NCBI GenBank assembly: GCA_963514095.1
Contig: OY741282.1
Coordinates: 12,077,847-12,141,846, forward strand
Direction: 5' to 3'
DNA from: Eutrigla gurnardus
Taxonomy: Eukaryota; Chordata; Actinopteri; Perciformes; Triglidae
Length of the DNA: 64,000 nt
The notes under the pieces were generated by a model. It saw only the letters and a program-made list of their open reading frames with translations. It was not told the DNA's origin and did no database searches. The position numbers and the translations under genes were made by a program. Within the stretch, counting starts at the first letter, position 1. The number at the start of each line of letters is the position of its first letter. Shown here piece after piece: positions 35,914 through 46,860 of the stretch.

Positions 35914-38900
35914 ATGACTTTACAAACCTGGCTGGTGTATGGGCTTGGATTTATCTTGGTTTGGTCAATCTGCCTGAAACAGGGTGAGTAGGATGCAATT
36001 TTGCGTGTGTGTGTGTGTGTGTTTCCACATAGGAAATATGTTGGATCAACTGAAGTATACAAATGCAATATAAAAACAGTGAAAGTACTTTAAAATCCCC
36101 ATAAAAATAAAACAACATAGCGGTGAGTGCGGATGATTGTTCCAGACCTGAACCAACCCAACGGATCAATATAATGAACGGCCGTGCTGGAAGGCGATTC
36201 CAATAAATATGTCTTTGTAATTGACCTGGGAGTTCAGATCTCTGGTCCCCAACAATATGCGTTTTCTGTAGGTGGCAAACAAAATTTCCCCATAGAGCAA
36301 TAACGATTGACCTGATTCAGCTCGGCTGCAACCTTTGTTTCACTCGGGGGCCGAAACGAGAAGAAATGATGTTGTGCACTGGGAACGGTGCTTTGCTTGA
36401 TTCATATGTCAGTGTCAGATCACCTCTGATCCCAACTCCAAATCACAGTGGGAAGTGAGCTCCGGGCCGGACTAATGGTGATCAATAGTGCAGCAATCCA
36501 TGAGGCAACAAATAGCTGAACGCACATATAATTGCAATGCATTTCAAACGGTATCCAATTCCCAAATGAATGTGGCTTCTGTTCAACAGAAAAAGGTGAT
36601 AGTGACGGTATTATTAAGGGGCTTCAATGAAGCAAAACCATGAAATAAACGTCACCTGAGGACATTGAGCTTTATACATAATCAAAGCACATAATGTAAT
36701 ATAATTATGTATTACATAACGCTTGATTACAGTCATCATCCTGCATTCATAATTAGTTTCAAATATGTTTACGGTGCCATTTAGAGCATATTTTAATTGA
36801 TTCCTACTGAAAAAGCAAACCTACAAATAATAACACAGGCAAGCAGCAACCTTTCCAAAATTAAATTTAAATGGTCTTATGATAATCCTTAAAATCCTTT
36901 TGTTTGCCCGCTATGTGCTGCTCTCTCCAGCTGTCTTCTCCTGAAAATGTACAATGAATAATATAACACTGTAATGAAGTAATTGGCTCGCTGTTGAAAT
37001 GCAAATGAGCTTCAGCAAATTTGCATATTAAATGTGCTCAATACCAATAATTGATAAGATAAGATGTAGGTCACAAAGGACTTCGAGACGGAGTTAATTA
37101 ACACTTGCAGTGCACCCTGGGAGAGGATCCGGCTGGGACACGTTGCACTTTGCCATGAAAGGTGAACGTCTTTCTGCCCTCGTCATGTTGACTAATGCTC
37201 ACGCCGGGCAGCTTTTCAATGTTTCACGAGCACGGCGAGTAACAACGTAACATCACAGCGAATTGATGAATCAGGTTGTTTGCCAGATGATAAACGATCA
37301 CGCTGCTGTTTTGTATTTTCCCAGCTCTAAAGGACGCACTCCAGTATTCCTACGAGCTCTAACTGCATGGTGTATCACCAGCAGGGGAGTATGACACATC
37401 CCCTAAAGGCTGGCATGTGCTCTCTGTCCCTGTGCGGCTTTACATTGATTCCAGCAGATTTCCAAAGTGATTTTTGTAAGAGCATTTGCCCGGGATTAGT
37501 TTGCTCCTGAAAGCTCCATCGGAGCTTTTGGTGGGCTATTTAACAGAGCAGAGGCAGCGAGAGGCAGCGAGAGGCTTGCCGCCGCTCGCCCGTCCGCCGG
37601 GCTGCACAGATAAAGAGGGAGGATTGGTTTCAGCCAAAGCTGATCTTCCATCTTGTGTGTGGGATTTTCGAGGTCAGGTACAGGTGTGTGAGAGGTCTGA
37701 ATTCACGGACAATCCCTTTAAGCTCTGGTGGATTTGTTCTGTTTAGGCTTAGCCTTATACTTTCTTAAGGGAGTTAGACAGTGAGACAGTGGCACAGGAA
37801 AATAGGGGACTAAAGATGAAAGGAAGTCTTTGGAGCATTTTATTTCTGAAAAGATTTGCTTTTTAAGTCCCCATTACGATGATTTGATGCCCGCCAGCTC
37901 TCCATTTATGAACAGGGACCAAACTGGTTTTGGCAAACAGTCGTGTTAACTGATGATTTTCGGAAAGTCAACAGCATGATCTAGCTGCATGTTGATCTAG
38001 TCCCTCTCGAGTGCCTCCCTGTGCTGTAGCTTCCCACCACACCACTTATAGGGTGCTGAGTGGTAGAGACACAGCTTTGAGATCACAAGCCGGAGCTGGC
38101 AGGCAGACAGCTTAGGATAGGGGTGTACTACTGAGGGTGAGTCACCCTTCAGCACACGCTGGAGAAGAGAAGAAGAAGAAGAAAGGGTCCTTGTTTGAAC
38201 TCTGAAATACTACGATATCGCTTTGAACGGAAGGATTGCTTCAAAGTTAGCTATGTTGCAATGTGTATGTGCCGTCTACATCTCTGTTTGTAAATAAAGA
38301 GCATTTACATTTGATTCAGAATTACGCTTCATAGACATAGACACTAAAGTTGTGGCTGTTTGGCTCCAAAGCAACAACATCAATACCAATATGGCGGTGG
38401 GTCTGATCAGGTTGGATGTCTTCCAGAAGCCCAAAAACTTGCAGCAGTTTTGCTTATGGACCCCCAGTGGCTTTACACCAACAATCCGACATGCTAACTA
38501 AACCCTCACTGTGTGCTGTTCTGTGTGTCCCCCGCAGTCCAGGGGCTGCAGTGCTATGGTTGCAACATCATCCAGGGCCAGAGGTATGTGGACGTGGGCT
38601 GCTCCAACCCAGAGGTCATCACCTGCACCCACTCACACAAAGGCTTCAAACACCGCTTCTGCATCAAGACAGAGAGCAGTGAGTAAACCCTCCATGACCA
38701 ATGCTTAATGACTAATACGCTGAAATAACAATTTTCTCTTCATCCACGCAGTGAGCTCATGCGATCGGATATTCATTTGAAGTGCATTTTTATGGCGGAG
38801 ATTATTAAAAATCATGAGGTATTCACTCTGGCGTGCCACCGGACATTGGCATGTTCATTTATAATCATATGTAAATGTTCTTTGTCTGCTGATGTGAATG

Positions 38901-40241
38901 TTGTGTTGCTCCCTGTAACTGTAGGATGGTTGCGTAACCCTATTTTGCCGTGCTTTGATGAGTAAATTATAAGTCACTCCTCGTTTGATGTTAAGTCAGG
39001 TGGAGGATGCGGACACCCACGACAGGCGAGTGATGGTCAGATTAAGTTGTTTCTGCTGATATCCATGGAAGCGTGGACAATCCAGCTGTTCCTTCACTTG
39101 ATGTCTAAAGGGCCCAGTCATGTAGAAAGGGCTGATGAGGCACCTTTTTTCCATTCGCTCAGAGAAACAGCAAGCTCAGAAGAGGACTGACAACAGCCCG
39201 TCAGGAAAGCGTACGACAAGCCCTTGTCGGTCAAAAATCTCAAAGCAGTGTCTTGGCAGTAATCCGTGGCCAGTCAGCCGGTTAATCTTCATGTGACCCC
39301 GCCAAACTCAAAATCTAACAGATGCTGGTGAAGTTCCATAAGAGTCTTAGAGTTATAGTCCCCTTTGTCCTGGGATACAAGGCATCTGTCCTCAACACAT
39401 GACCAGTCCAGGGCCCTTCTCTCTCCTGAACAATGTCCTCGCACTTCTCAGCTGCCTCGGCGTGCCCCGCCGTCCTCACCCTGAAGATCTGCTCACTCTT
39501 CATTTTCAGCTTCAGGGGGATCGGTAAAATCCCATTACAGAAACTATACTGAAAAGCAAGGTGGAGAAGCAGAAGTATATGCTCATTAGTATTGTTGCTC
39601 AAAGATTTTAATTATTGTAAGGACTCAGGCCAACCTAAATACCTCACAAATTGGAAGTAATTATTGGAATATAGTTATGAGTGTATTTCTCATAATCTTA
39701 TGAGATATAGAGAATTTCCACCAAATTTGCAGCTCTCTCTCTCACACATAAATATAGCTTTAGGTTTGACACCCCTCCAAATGTCCTTGTTTCCCCATTT
39801 AAATAAGGATGTTTGTGGAAATGGAATTTCATAGAACAAAATGTACTATTTGTCTGAAGCTCTGTTTCTCAGCAGTGGAGACACATCCAGAGGAGTGTGC
39901 CTTTAAGACCTCCACATGTCTTCCTCATTTACACACTTGCAGTATTTGCTGCTTACTTATGCTTGTTTTTTTCCCCCCCTTTCTTGCTGAGCCAAACACC
40001 AACTCGTCACTCTCCTCTGACTGCCTGTCTGTCTCCTCGTTCTGTCCCTTCAGCGGCCCTGGGTATCGTCCTGACCAGTGGTTGTGCCACGTCCAGACAC
40101 TGCCAGCAACATGAGCTGCCAGGGGTGCGCATCCACTGCTGCGATTCAGACCTGTGCAACAGCGCCCCCTCCCGGCACCCAGGCACACTCCACTACATCT
40201 GTGCTCTGTTCAGCCTCCTGCTGCTGAGGATGTGGTTGTGA
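35914..40241 (+). CDS. Ly6/uPAR-family (three-finger) protein, probably GPI-anchored
   Basis: Exons 35914-35983, 38538-38678 and 40054-40241; 399 nt, 132 residues, phases consistent, normal GT-AG sites. Residues 1-23 form a signal peptide (hydrophobic core LVYGLGFILVW). The mature domain has ten cysteines (29, 32, 45, 53, 65, 81, 87, 99, 100, 105), opening LQCYGC and closing CCDSDLCN, which defines the Ly6/uPAR fold. The tail CALFSLLLLRMWL is hydrophobic and, with small residues near 107-110, fits a GPI-attachment signal. The three-exon layout is typical of the family, whose members modulate receptors such as nicotinic acetylcholine receptors or act as surface antigens. An in-frame ATG at 35839, directly after a TAG, would add 25 residues, but I prefer 35914 because it puts the hydrophobic segment at the N-terminus. 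Neither start has a strong Kozak context. Orthology to a named LY6/LYPD gene is unresolved. Confidence 0.85.
35984..38537 (+). other. Intron 1 of the Ly6-like gene, rich in homeodomain/POU motifs
   Basis: A 2.5-kb phase-1 intron. It holds a short (GT)n run near 36,004, paired octamer motifs near 37.0 kb, a TTAATTAA site at 37,094-37,101, a CTCF-like CCAGCAGGGG near 37,378 and a GAGGCAGCGA direct duplication near 37,553. No internal exon was found. Confidence 0.6.
36999..37026. promoter_or_regulatory. Inverted pair of octamer (POU) motifs
   Basis: ATGCAAAT at 36,999-37,006 and ATTTGCAT at 37,019-37,026 are perfect octamers in opposite orientation, 12 bp apart. Octamers are bound by POU-domain factors. 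Two perfect copies this close, in an intron that also carries TTAATTAA, suggest an enhancer. Motif evidence only. Confidence 0.5.
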
Positions 40242-40283
40242 TGTGGAGTCAATCTGGAGAGGAACATAACACCAGTGGACAAT

Positions 40284-40300
40284 GGGGGGGGGGGGGGGGG
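40284..40300 (+). repeat. Poly-G run of 17 in the Ly6-like 3' UTR
   Basis: Seventeen consecutive G residues about 40 bp after the stop codon. Length is likely unreliable in any assembly. On RNA it could form a G-quadruplex. Confidence 0.9.
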
Positions 40301-41561
40301 TCAGCAACTCTTCTCTTAGCTGCTCAGATGTAGAGGGGTGTGGTGTTACTGGTGAGCACCTTGAAAATAATAGCTTTTGTCACATTGTTAGCTGGGACTT
40401 GCAGTTGGAGCACTGGCGAAATGACCCTGTGAATAGCGTTTGATGGGGAATAATGATGAAGCAGCTTGCAGTCACCTGTGAATTTATTGTGCACATCCAT
40501 TCACTCAAACGTAGCTTGAAGTACAGTATGTGAGATATTGTGGGACTTTTGTTTTTACGAAAGAACGACCTTTGTTAGAGTCATAATGTCAGTTCATGAG
40601 CTTTCAGTAAAGATACCTTTTATCAGCAACGCAAATACACACAGATTTCTAAAGGCTCACATCCACTATACACAGTAAGACGTAAATCATTTTTCTCTGT
40701 TAAGGAGTTCATCATCCTTCTCAAGATCAAAGCTTTGTCGTGCAGTAAGTTCTTTTAAAGTCACAGGCTATTTATTTGCTAAATTTATATATTTTTAGTT
40801 TGCCGTCCAGGCTGGAAGCACACTGCATGTGGTTGTATGTAGGACTGAAGGAATATTGTACAGTGAAAGCATGTAATCTTGTGAATTACTGTATTAAAAT
40901 GTTTCATATTTTTCAAAAGAAAAATTGCTGTGATCTTGAATTGATTTGTGTCATACCAAGACACACCATGAATGTCACATGCTCCACATAATCCGGACGA
41001 AGAGAAATTACTTGGAATTCACATGATTTCAGAAATAGAACAACCATAAAGATGAGCTACATTTATAAAATGACATTATTACAGTCATATACAAAGATAT
41101 ACTGTGTATTAAACCATACCTGTGGCAGCACCGCTGGAGCAAAAACTCTTCACAAAGACACTTTGGCAGATGTTTAATAAAAAGCTCATAGCCCCGCTTT
41201 CGCCATGTTGTTTGCTGTGTAACAAATGGGTATATAAATATTCAATTAACAGGTTTGAACCTGTGTTCAAATGCTATCAGTTTGTTTGCACAAACATGTG
41301 GGTAATACGTTTCCAATGCTTTTTATCTCAAGAATGTATAAAAATGGTTTAAGAGTCTGTTACAGATGTTATTCTTGAAGAAAACAGGGCTGACAAAGAA
41401 AGTTTTCAGTGTGGATGTATGGATATGCAAATTAACTAAGATTAGAATTGTATTATAACCCATTTGAATGTTTCAATTGCAATAGGTTGTATAGCTTACA
41501 TATGTTTTGAGGGAATGTTTAATACAATGGTTATGTGAAGGAAATAACGAATGGGGATTCA

Positions 41562-41574
41562 AATAAACAATAAA
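41562..41574 (+). terminator. Tandem AATAAA signals, probable 3' end of the Ly6-like gene
   Basis: AATAAA occurs at 41,562-41,567 and again at 41,569-41,574, about 1.3 kb after the stop codon. Earlier candidates are ATTAAA at 40,893 and AATAAA at 41,176. Which one is used is not known. Confidence 0.5.
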
Positions 41575-41799
41575 TAGGTTTTAGGCATACAACAGCTCAT
41601 CCATTAGGCTTAACCGTACTTACATGAATCAGGTATGGGTATTCTTCAAAGGCTGCCACACCAGACTTATTCTGGTCACCAGGTCAATCAGGTGTAATGA
41701 AATCTCTGAACACCAGTCTGGTAGGCTATCCCATGATTTCACGTAAATGCTGATATCATAACATCAAACCGCACGCACTCGGTATGAAGCGGTTTATCA

Positions 41800-42032
41800 A
41801 TACAGTATCCATGGATACACCTGTGCAGGTGAGGCTGCTCTCCCAAAGCGGTGCACGCATCGCAAATCGCCGCATATGATGCTCTTTGTCCCAGAAGCCC
41901 ATTGTATACAGCGGAGGAAACCCTGTGCCGTGAGCAGCCATCTTGGTTAGACAGATCATACTTGAGCCAGGATAACCTGCATTCCTCCTCGGAAGAGCTC
42001 AAGAATTCAAATCTGAAAACACGTAATTACTG
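41800..42032 (+). promoter_or_regulatory. rab14: Probable rab14 promoter and non-coding exon 1
   Basis: GCCATCTTGG at 41,937-41,946 matches a YY1 site (CCAAGATGGC on the other strand), often found at housekeeping start sites. A strong donor, ACTG/GTAAGGAC, follows at 42,032/42,033. The rab14 start codon sits in an exon that opens with a 3' splice site, so an upstream non-coding exon must exist, and this is the best candidate. The next gene upstream ends only about 300 bp away. Confidence 0.5.
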
Positions 42033-45000
42033 GTAAGGACATAAACGGGGAAAGACTTAAACACACTACGTTCACTCTGATCAACGTAGAGGCGCTGGTA
42101 TTTAAATGATTAAACGATTCGATTAGTTTGGCTAGCCTGTGTTTGCCAGGAGTCAGCTAATTGGCAAGCTAACGAAGCTAGCTAACATATGACTAATACT
42201 AGGTTGTTTTTTTTGTCAACAGCTTCAACGAATGATGTGTATTACATACCGAACTGCTAGAAAACACTGATGTAGGCAAGACGTTACTTGATCGGCGATG
42301 AGTTAATATGGGTCGACAAGCTAACTATGCAACGTATTTACCATAATCCAACGGTAGCAGCTAACTGGCAAACTAGCATGCTAAAGGTATAGCTAGCTGT
42401 CGTTAGTTTGGTGTTTGTTGGCTTTTGTTGAATAATGCAGGAGCCAAGTTTAATTTCTAACCTAGTTCTATTATTTAGACGGTTTTTAGTCGACTGTCTG
42501 TGTCCTAACAGATGCAGCCGGTTTACGTCTTTTGATTTATATTATTTGTTGTCAAGATATATTGATGTCACCAAGCAGGTAACTAGCTAACGCAAACTTA
42601 GCTGTCAATACAGCTAGCTGATTTAGGGCCGTGATTGTTATCAGACACGATCTTGTAGCTGGCTACCAACCAAGTAACTGTCAGGTTTTATTTACTCTTT
42701 TGCTAAGTAACAGTGGCATTGCTAGCTTCGTGTTTGCTACCAAACAGCAGATAATTAACCAAACCGATGCTGTCACTTTGTCGGTGGTTCAGCTAAGCTA
42801 GCCACCGTCGTTGGGAAAGCAGGCATGCCGTTATATTGTCAAATAAAAGAGTTAATATCGGACACGACCATTGGGTTTGTTTGGATTTGTATATGCAGAC
42901 CGTCGCTTTAATCCTGGGTTATAATATAGAGGTGAAACCGTAGTCATGTGTAGTGCAGCGTTCCCCATAACGTCCGATAACACCTTGCCCTACACTTAGT
43001 TAGCCTCCTGTTTGGCTTTACTTTTCCAAACAACAGATGCGTATCATTTAAAAGGAAGGACTCTTAATGTCTTAAATGGATGCAAATATGATTAGATCTT
43101 TATTCCTTTATTTAACATAAAATGCTGCATCGTTTCTATTTCGTGTCCTAATGCACTCTGTATTAGCAGGCAAACTTGAATATCACACATTACCTGTTTA
43201 GTATCGATTTGTATGCATTGTAATTGTGTACTCTCTCTTGTTTGTAGGCGGTAGTGATGATTTCAATTTGTTTTTAGGCTTGGAAGAGTCACATGATTTG
43301 AATAGTGGGCCTGAACGTCATGAAGGCACTGTGACTATGTGTGTGTGTCATGATTTCCTGATAGCCCAGGTTTTAGTCATGCATTCTCCTGTCTTTGGGA
43401 AGTGGGTGTCGAGCGAAGGGAAGCGACAGTGTTTCTCTGGAGAAAGATTCAATGTGTTGGGGAGGGGAAGTGCTGAGGCTGCAGTCTGGTCACATGGTCT
43501 TCACCCGCCTCCTCCTTGATGGAGACTCATGGGGTTTATTTCTATGTAATGAGCACAAACCGCTGAGAAAGGAAAATGAGGTATCAAAACTGAATGACAT
43601 ATTTTTTTAAGCTCCGTTAGGGGATATTTACTCTAATAGCTCACCTTCCATAAACTGTAACATTGGCTATAAAGATCTCACATGAGCGTCATGTGACAGG
43701 AGGCAGACCTTCAAATAATACTCTAGGACTTTAAAGCATAGCAATAGTGTGATTGTGTGATTTGTTCATAGTGAAACCTGCTCAATACAACTTCTCTCAC
43801 TACCATCAGACTATGTGGAAGTCATGCCATTAAAAAAATAAATAATGTGCAACATAACAAAACAGTTTTAGATTGATTGCATTAAATTATCTGAAATAAA
43901 ATGATACTAGTGTCATAGTTAAAACCAGCAGATGTACATTGTAGTGTAAACAGTCTAGTGATAGCAAATGTACTGTTGTCTTTAATGTGGTATAAAAGTT
44001 TGTCATGTTTTGAAAAAACGGTAGTAACAGAGTAGAAACCCAGCTAGTTCACACGGACTGCTCTTTGCTTCAGTGAGACTGAGTAACTACCATATGTTAG
44101 GTCAAGTTGCAGAGTTTGTGGAGGACTTGTGTGTGCCAAGTCTTTTCTGGGGGCACCAACAAAAACACAACCACAGCCTGCTCAGGTATCCCTGCAAGTT
44201 GTTTACATAAACGATAACCTGCAGCAGCTGTTATTAAGAATTGAATACATATTAGGATATATTTTACTTTAGGACATAAGTATACAGAAACATACTTTGA
44301 GTTGTCTGATGTTTATTTTCTATATAATGTTCATATAATGTATCTCACCATAAATAACAACTATTGTTGTTTTTTGAGGTTATTTTTTTCAAAGCATTAT
44401 GACTTGTAGTATGTGCCACCATGAGGGCCCCTGACCCAACAACAGTTTTATTAAGGCCAATGACCTGATTAACCTCAACGTAGTCCCCCTGCAGGTCTTC
44501 TTCATTTCCTGTCTCTGATCCTCTATATTCACCCACGTACTCCATTTCCTTATGCTGCTGAAAATCTACACCTTTTATCTCTATCCTTGTAAAGTGCTTT
44601 TCCCTTTACTCGCTTGCTTCTCATATCACAACCGTCCATAGTCTGTCTGTTTGTTCTGTCACTGTCAGCATTAATCTGGTCAGTCAAACATGGTCATTGA
44701 ACTGCAGATACCGAAGTACGAGCATGCCAACAGCACTGCTGTGATGTGGCAGAGATTTGACCAGTTTGCACTGAGAAAGGCACTGGGACACTATCTTTGC
44801 CAGGGACATGGGAACCATTAGGCTTCTGAATGATTATGCTCCTGATTGCTAAGCCTGAATTATTTACCTACAGTAGTTACACTGTATGACAGCACCTTGA
44901 TGCAGAATTACAAAACGGTCTATCAAGCATAAAAACAACATTGCCTTGATGTCGGGAGATGACATTTCAAAGGGAATTTTATCGTGAAATTGTTCATGAG

Positions 45001-46853
45001 AAAAACAACCTGCTTTCTATGTCATACATAACTCAAATGATTTATTTATGAACAAATCTGTGCATGTTCAAAAAGAGCATCTCCCCTTGGCTATATTTGT
45101 GAACATTGTGATGGATATATCGTGTAGTAATACATGAATGCTTTTCCCTGCCTGCTTCATTCTGTGTTCTGTGAATGGAGTGAGAACAATGAAGCATCTC
45201 TGGGTATCGGTTAGGTGTCAAGGCTATTTTTAGCCCACCTCGGAGCATATGATGCTGGAGGTGTTCTTATGTGAGAAACTCTTTACTTGTAGACTGACTG
45301 CGTGCAGTGCCATCAAAATTAGCCAGTGTTGCAGCGTTGCTCTGTCATTATGAGAAGAGACAGAAGGGGTTAGAGGTGACATCTGTAGAAATGGAGCTTA
45401 CTGTCCACTGAGGAGCTTTCTTCACCCCTACGTGCTAAATGTAATCCATCACCTCGCTTGTCTACATGCCTACTGTAGCTAATTGTTACTATGACTACTA
45501 CTAATGGTTGCTTGGGAGCCTCTGAGCTGAAGTGCGCATGGAGCAAGCGATTGCACAACATATGATAGTTAATACATGTGTCACATTTTTACTGGACTGG
45601 ATTTGATATTTTCAATTTACACTAAAAATATTTGTTAAAGCACAATTTGATCAATTTGACCATCTAATTAACATGTATTAAGATGGATAATATGGGCAAT
45701 ATTCCAGTATAATAACATTGCAGGTGTTGCCTTTCAGGGCAATAGTCGGCCTTCTTACCTCCTTGGCTGCTGAGATTTCAGTCTTTGTAATCAGGCAGAG
45801 CTCCAGTTTTGTTGGGAATACTCTAATCCCCTAGGCCACGTGATAAAGCCACAATAGGCAGCACACTTGATTTAAGTTCCGCTCGAGCCAAGTGAACATT
45901 TGTTCTGCATGTGAAAGGTTGCCTGAGCTTTGAGCTATGAAATATCTTTAATACTCCGATGTGAGTGTGGCATCAAATTACCAGAGTGGATACTTAAATG
46001 GAGTAATGTTGGTAGATAATATGCTAAAGTGAACACCCATGAGTAGTATTTTTTACAGTATCAGGTGATATGCTTTAAGTTCAAAAGTGAAGTCACTGTG
46101 TTAGTGATGTTATACACAATAATATCAAGGTGAAACATAAATCATTAGCCTTTAAGCAGTTTGTCATTAATTGCAAAACTTTTAAATGTGCTATGTCTGT
46201 TATTTTCTGTCTTAATTTATGTAAGCTTTGCAGAAATATAAAGTGTGTGGGAAGTGCAGTCATAGCACCTGCCAGTTGTCCAACCAAATGAAAAAGTATT
46301 AGTGTTTGGTGACACTGTAGTCTCAGCTTTTCCATCTTAGGCATTTACAAGGAAGTGGTTAATGATCAGATGTGACTTATAGTTTTAAACGAACGTAAAC
46401 CAGCTGCTATTAATGTATAATATAATAGGGTAATTACTCAAATGATGTAACTGTACTGTTCACACAATGTATCTGTTTTGATGTGTCCATTCACATCCCT
46501 ATTATCCCTGAATTACACTAGAATTTACATGACTAGTTTGAATTCCGACATGCTCCAATCTTTCATTATTTTGTGTTATTATAACATATGTTTTATCACT
46601 GTTTATTCACGGGGAGCTAGAAACTTTATTAAACCAAAATTAGTCACGCTGATACTTGGTAAGCCAGCATGCTGAGTGAATGGTGTCAATGTTGACTTTT
46701 TTTGTGACTGTAGTCATTGTTTGTATGATGGAACAAATAACATCGCAATCTACTATATATTGAAATACTGCTCTTGCTTGAATTAACTGCCTTTAAATAG
46801 GAAAAACTGAAAGTTTGAATGTCTGAATCCCCTTTTTTCCTTCTCCCCTTCAG
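42033..46853 (+). other. rab14: Probable rab14 intron 1 (4.8 kb)
   Basis: Non-coding sequence between the presumed first exon and the acceptor TTCTCCCCTTCAG. It has many GCTAGC/TAGCTA words in its first kilobase. It contains one 43-codon frame (44,690-44,821) of unknown meaning. No other exon was recognised. Confidence 0.5.
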
Positions 46854-46860
46854 AGCCACA

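Noticed and set aside
35914..40241. Three-finger toxin gene
   Set aside because: The fold is shared, but the GPI-like hydrophobic tail, the CCDSDLCN ending and the genomic setting indicate an ordinary Ly6 surface protein.
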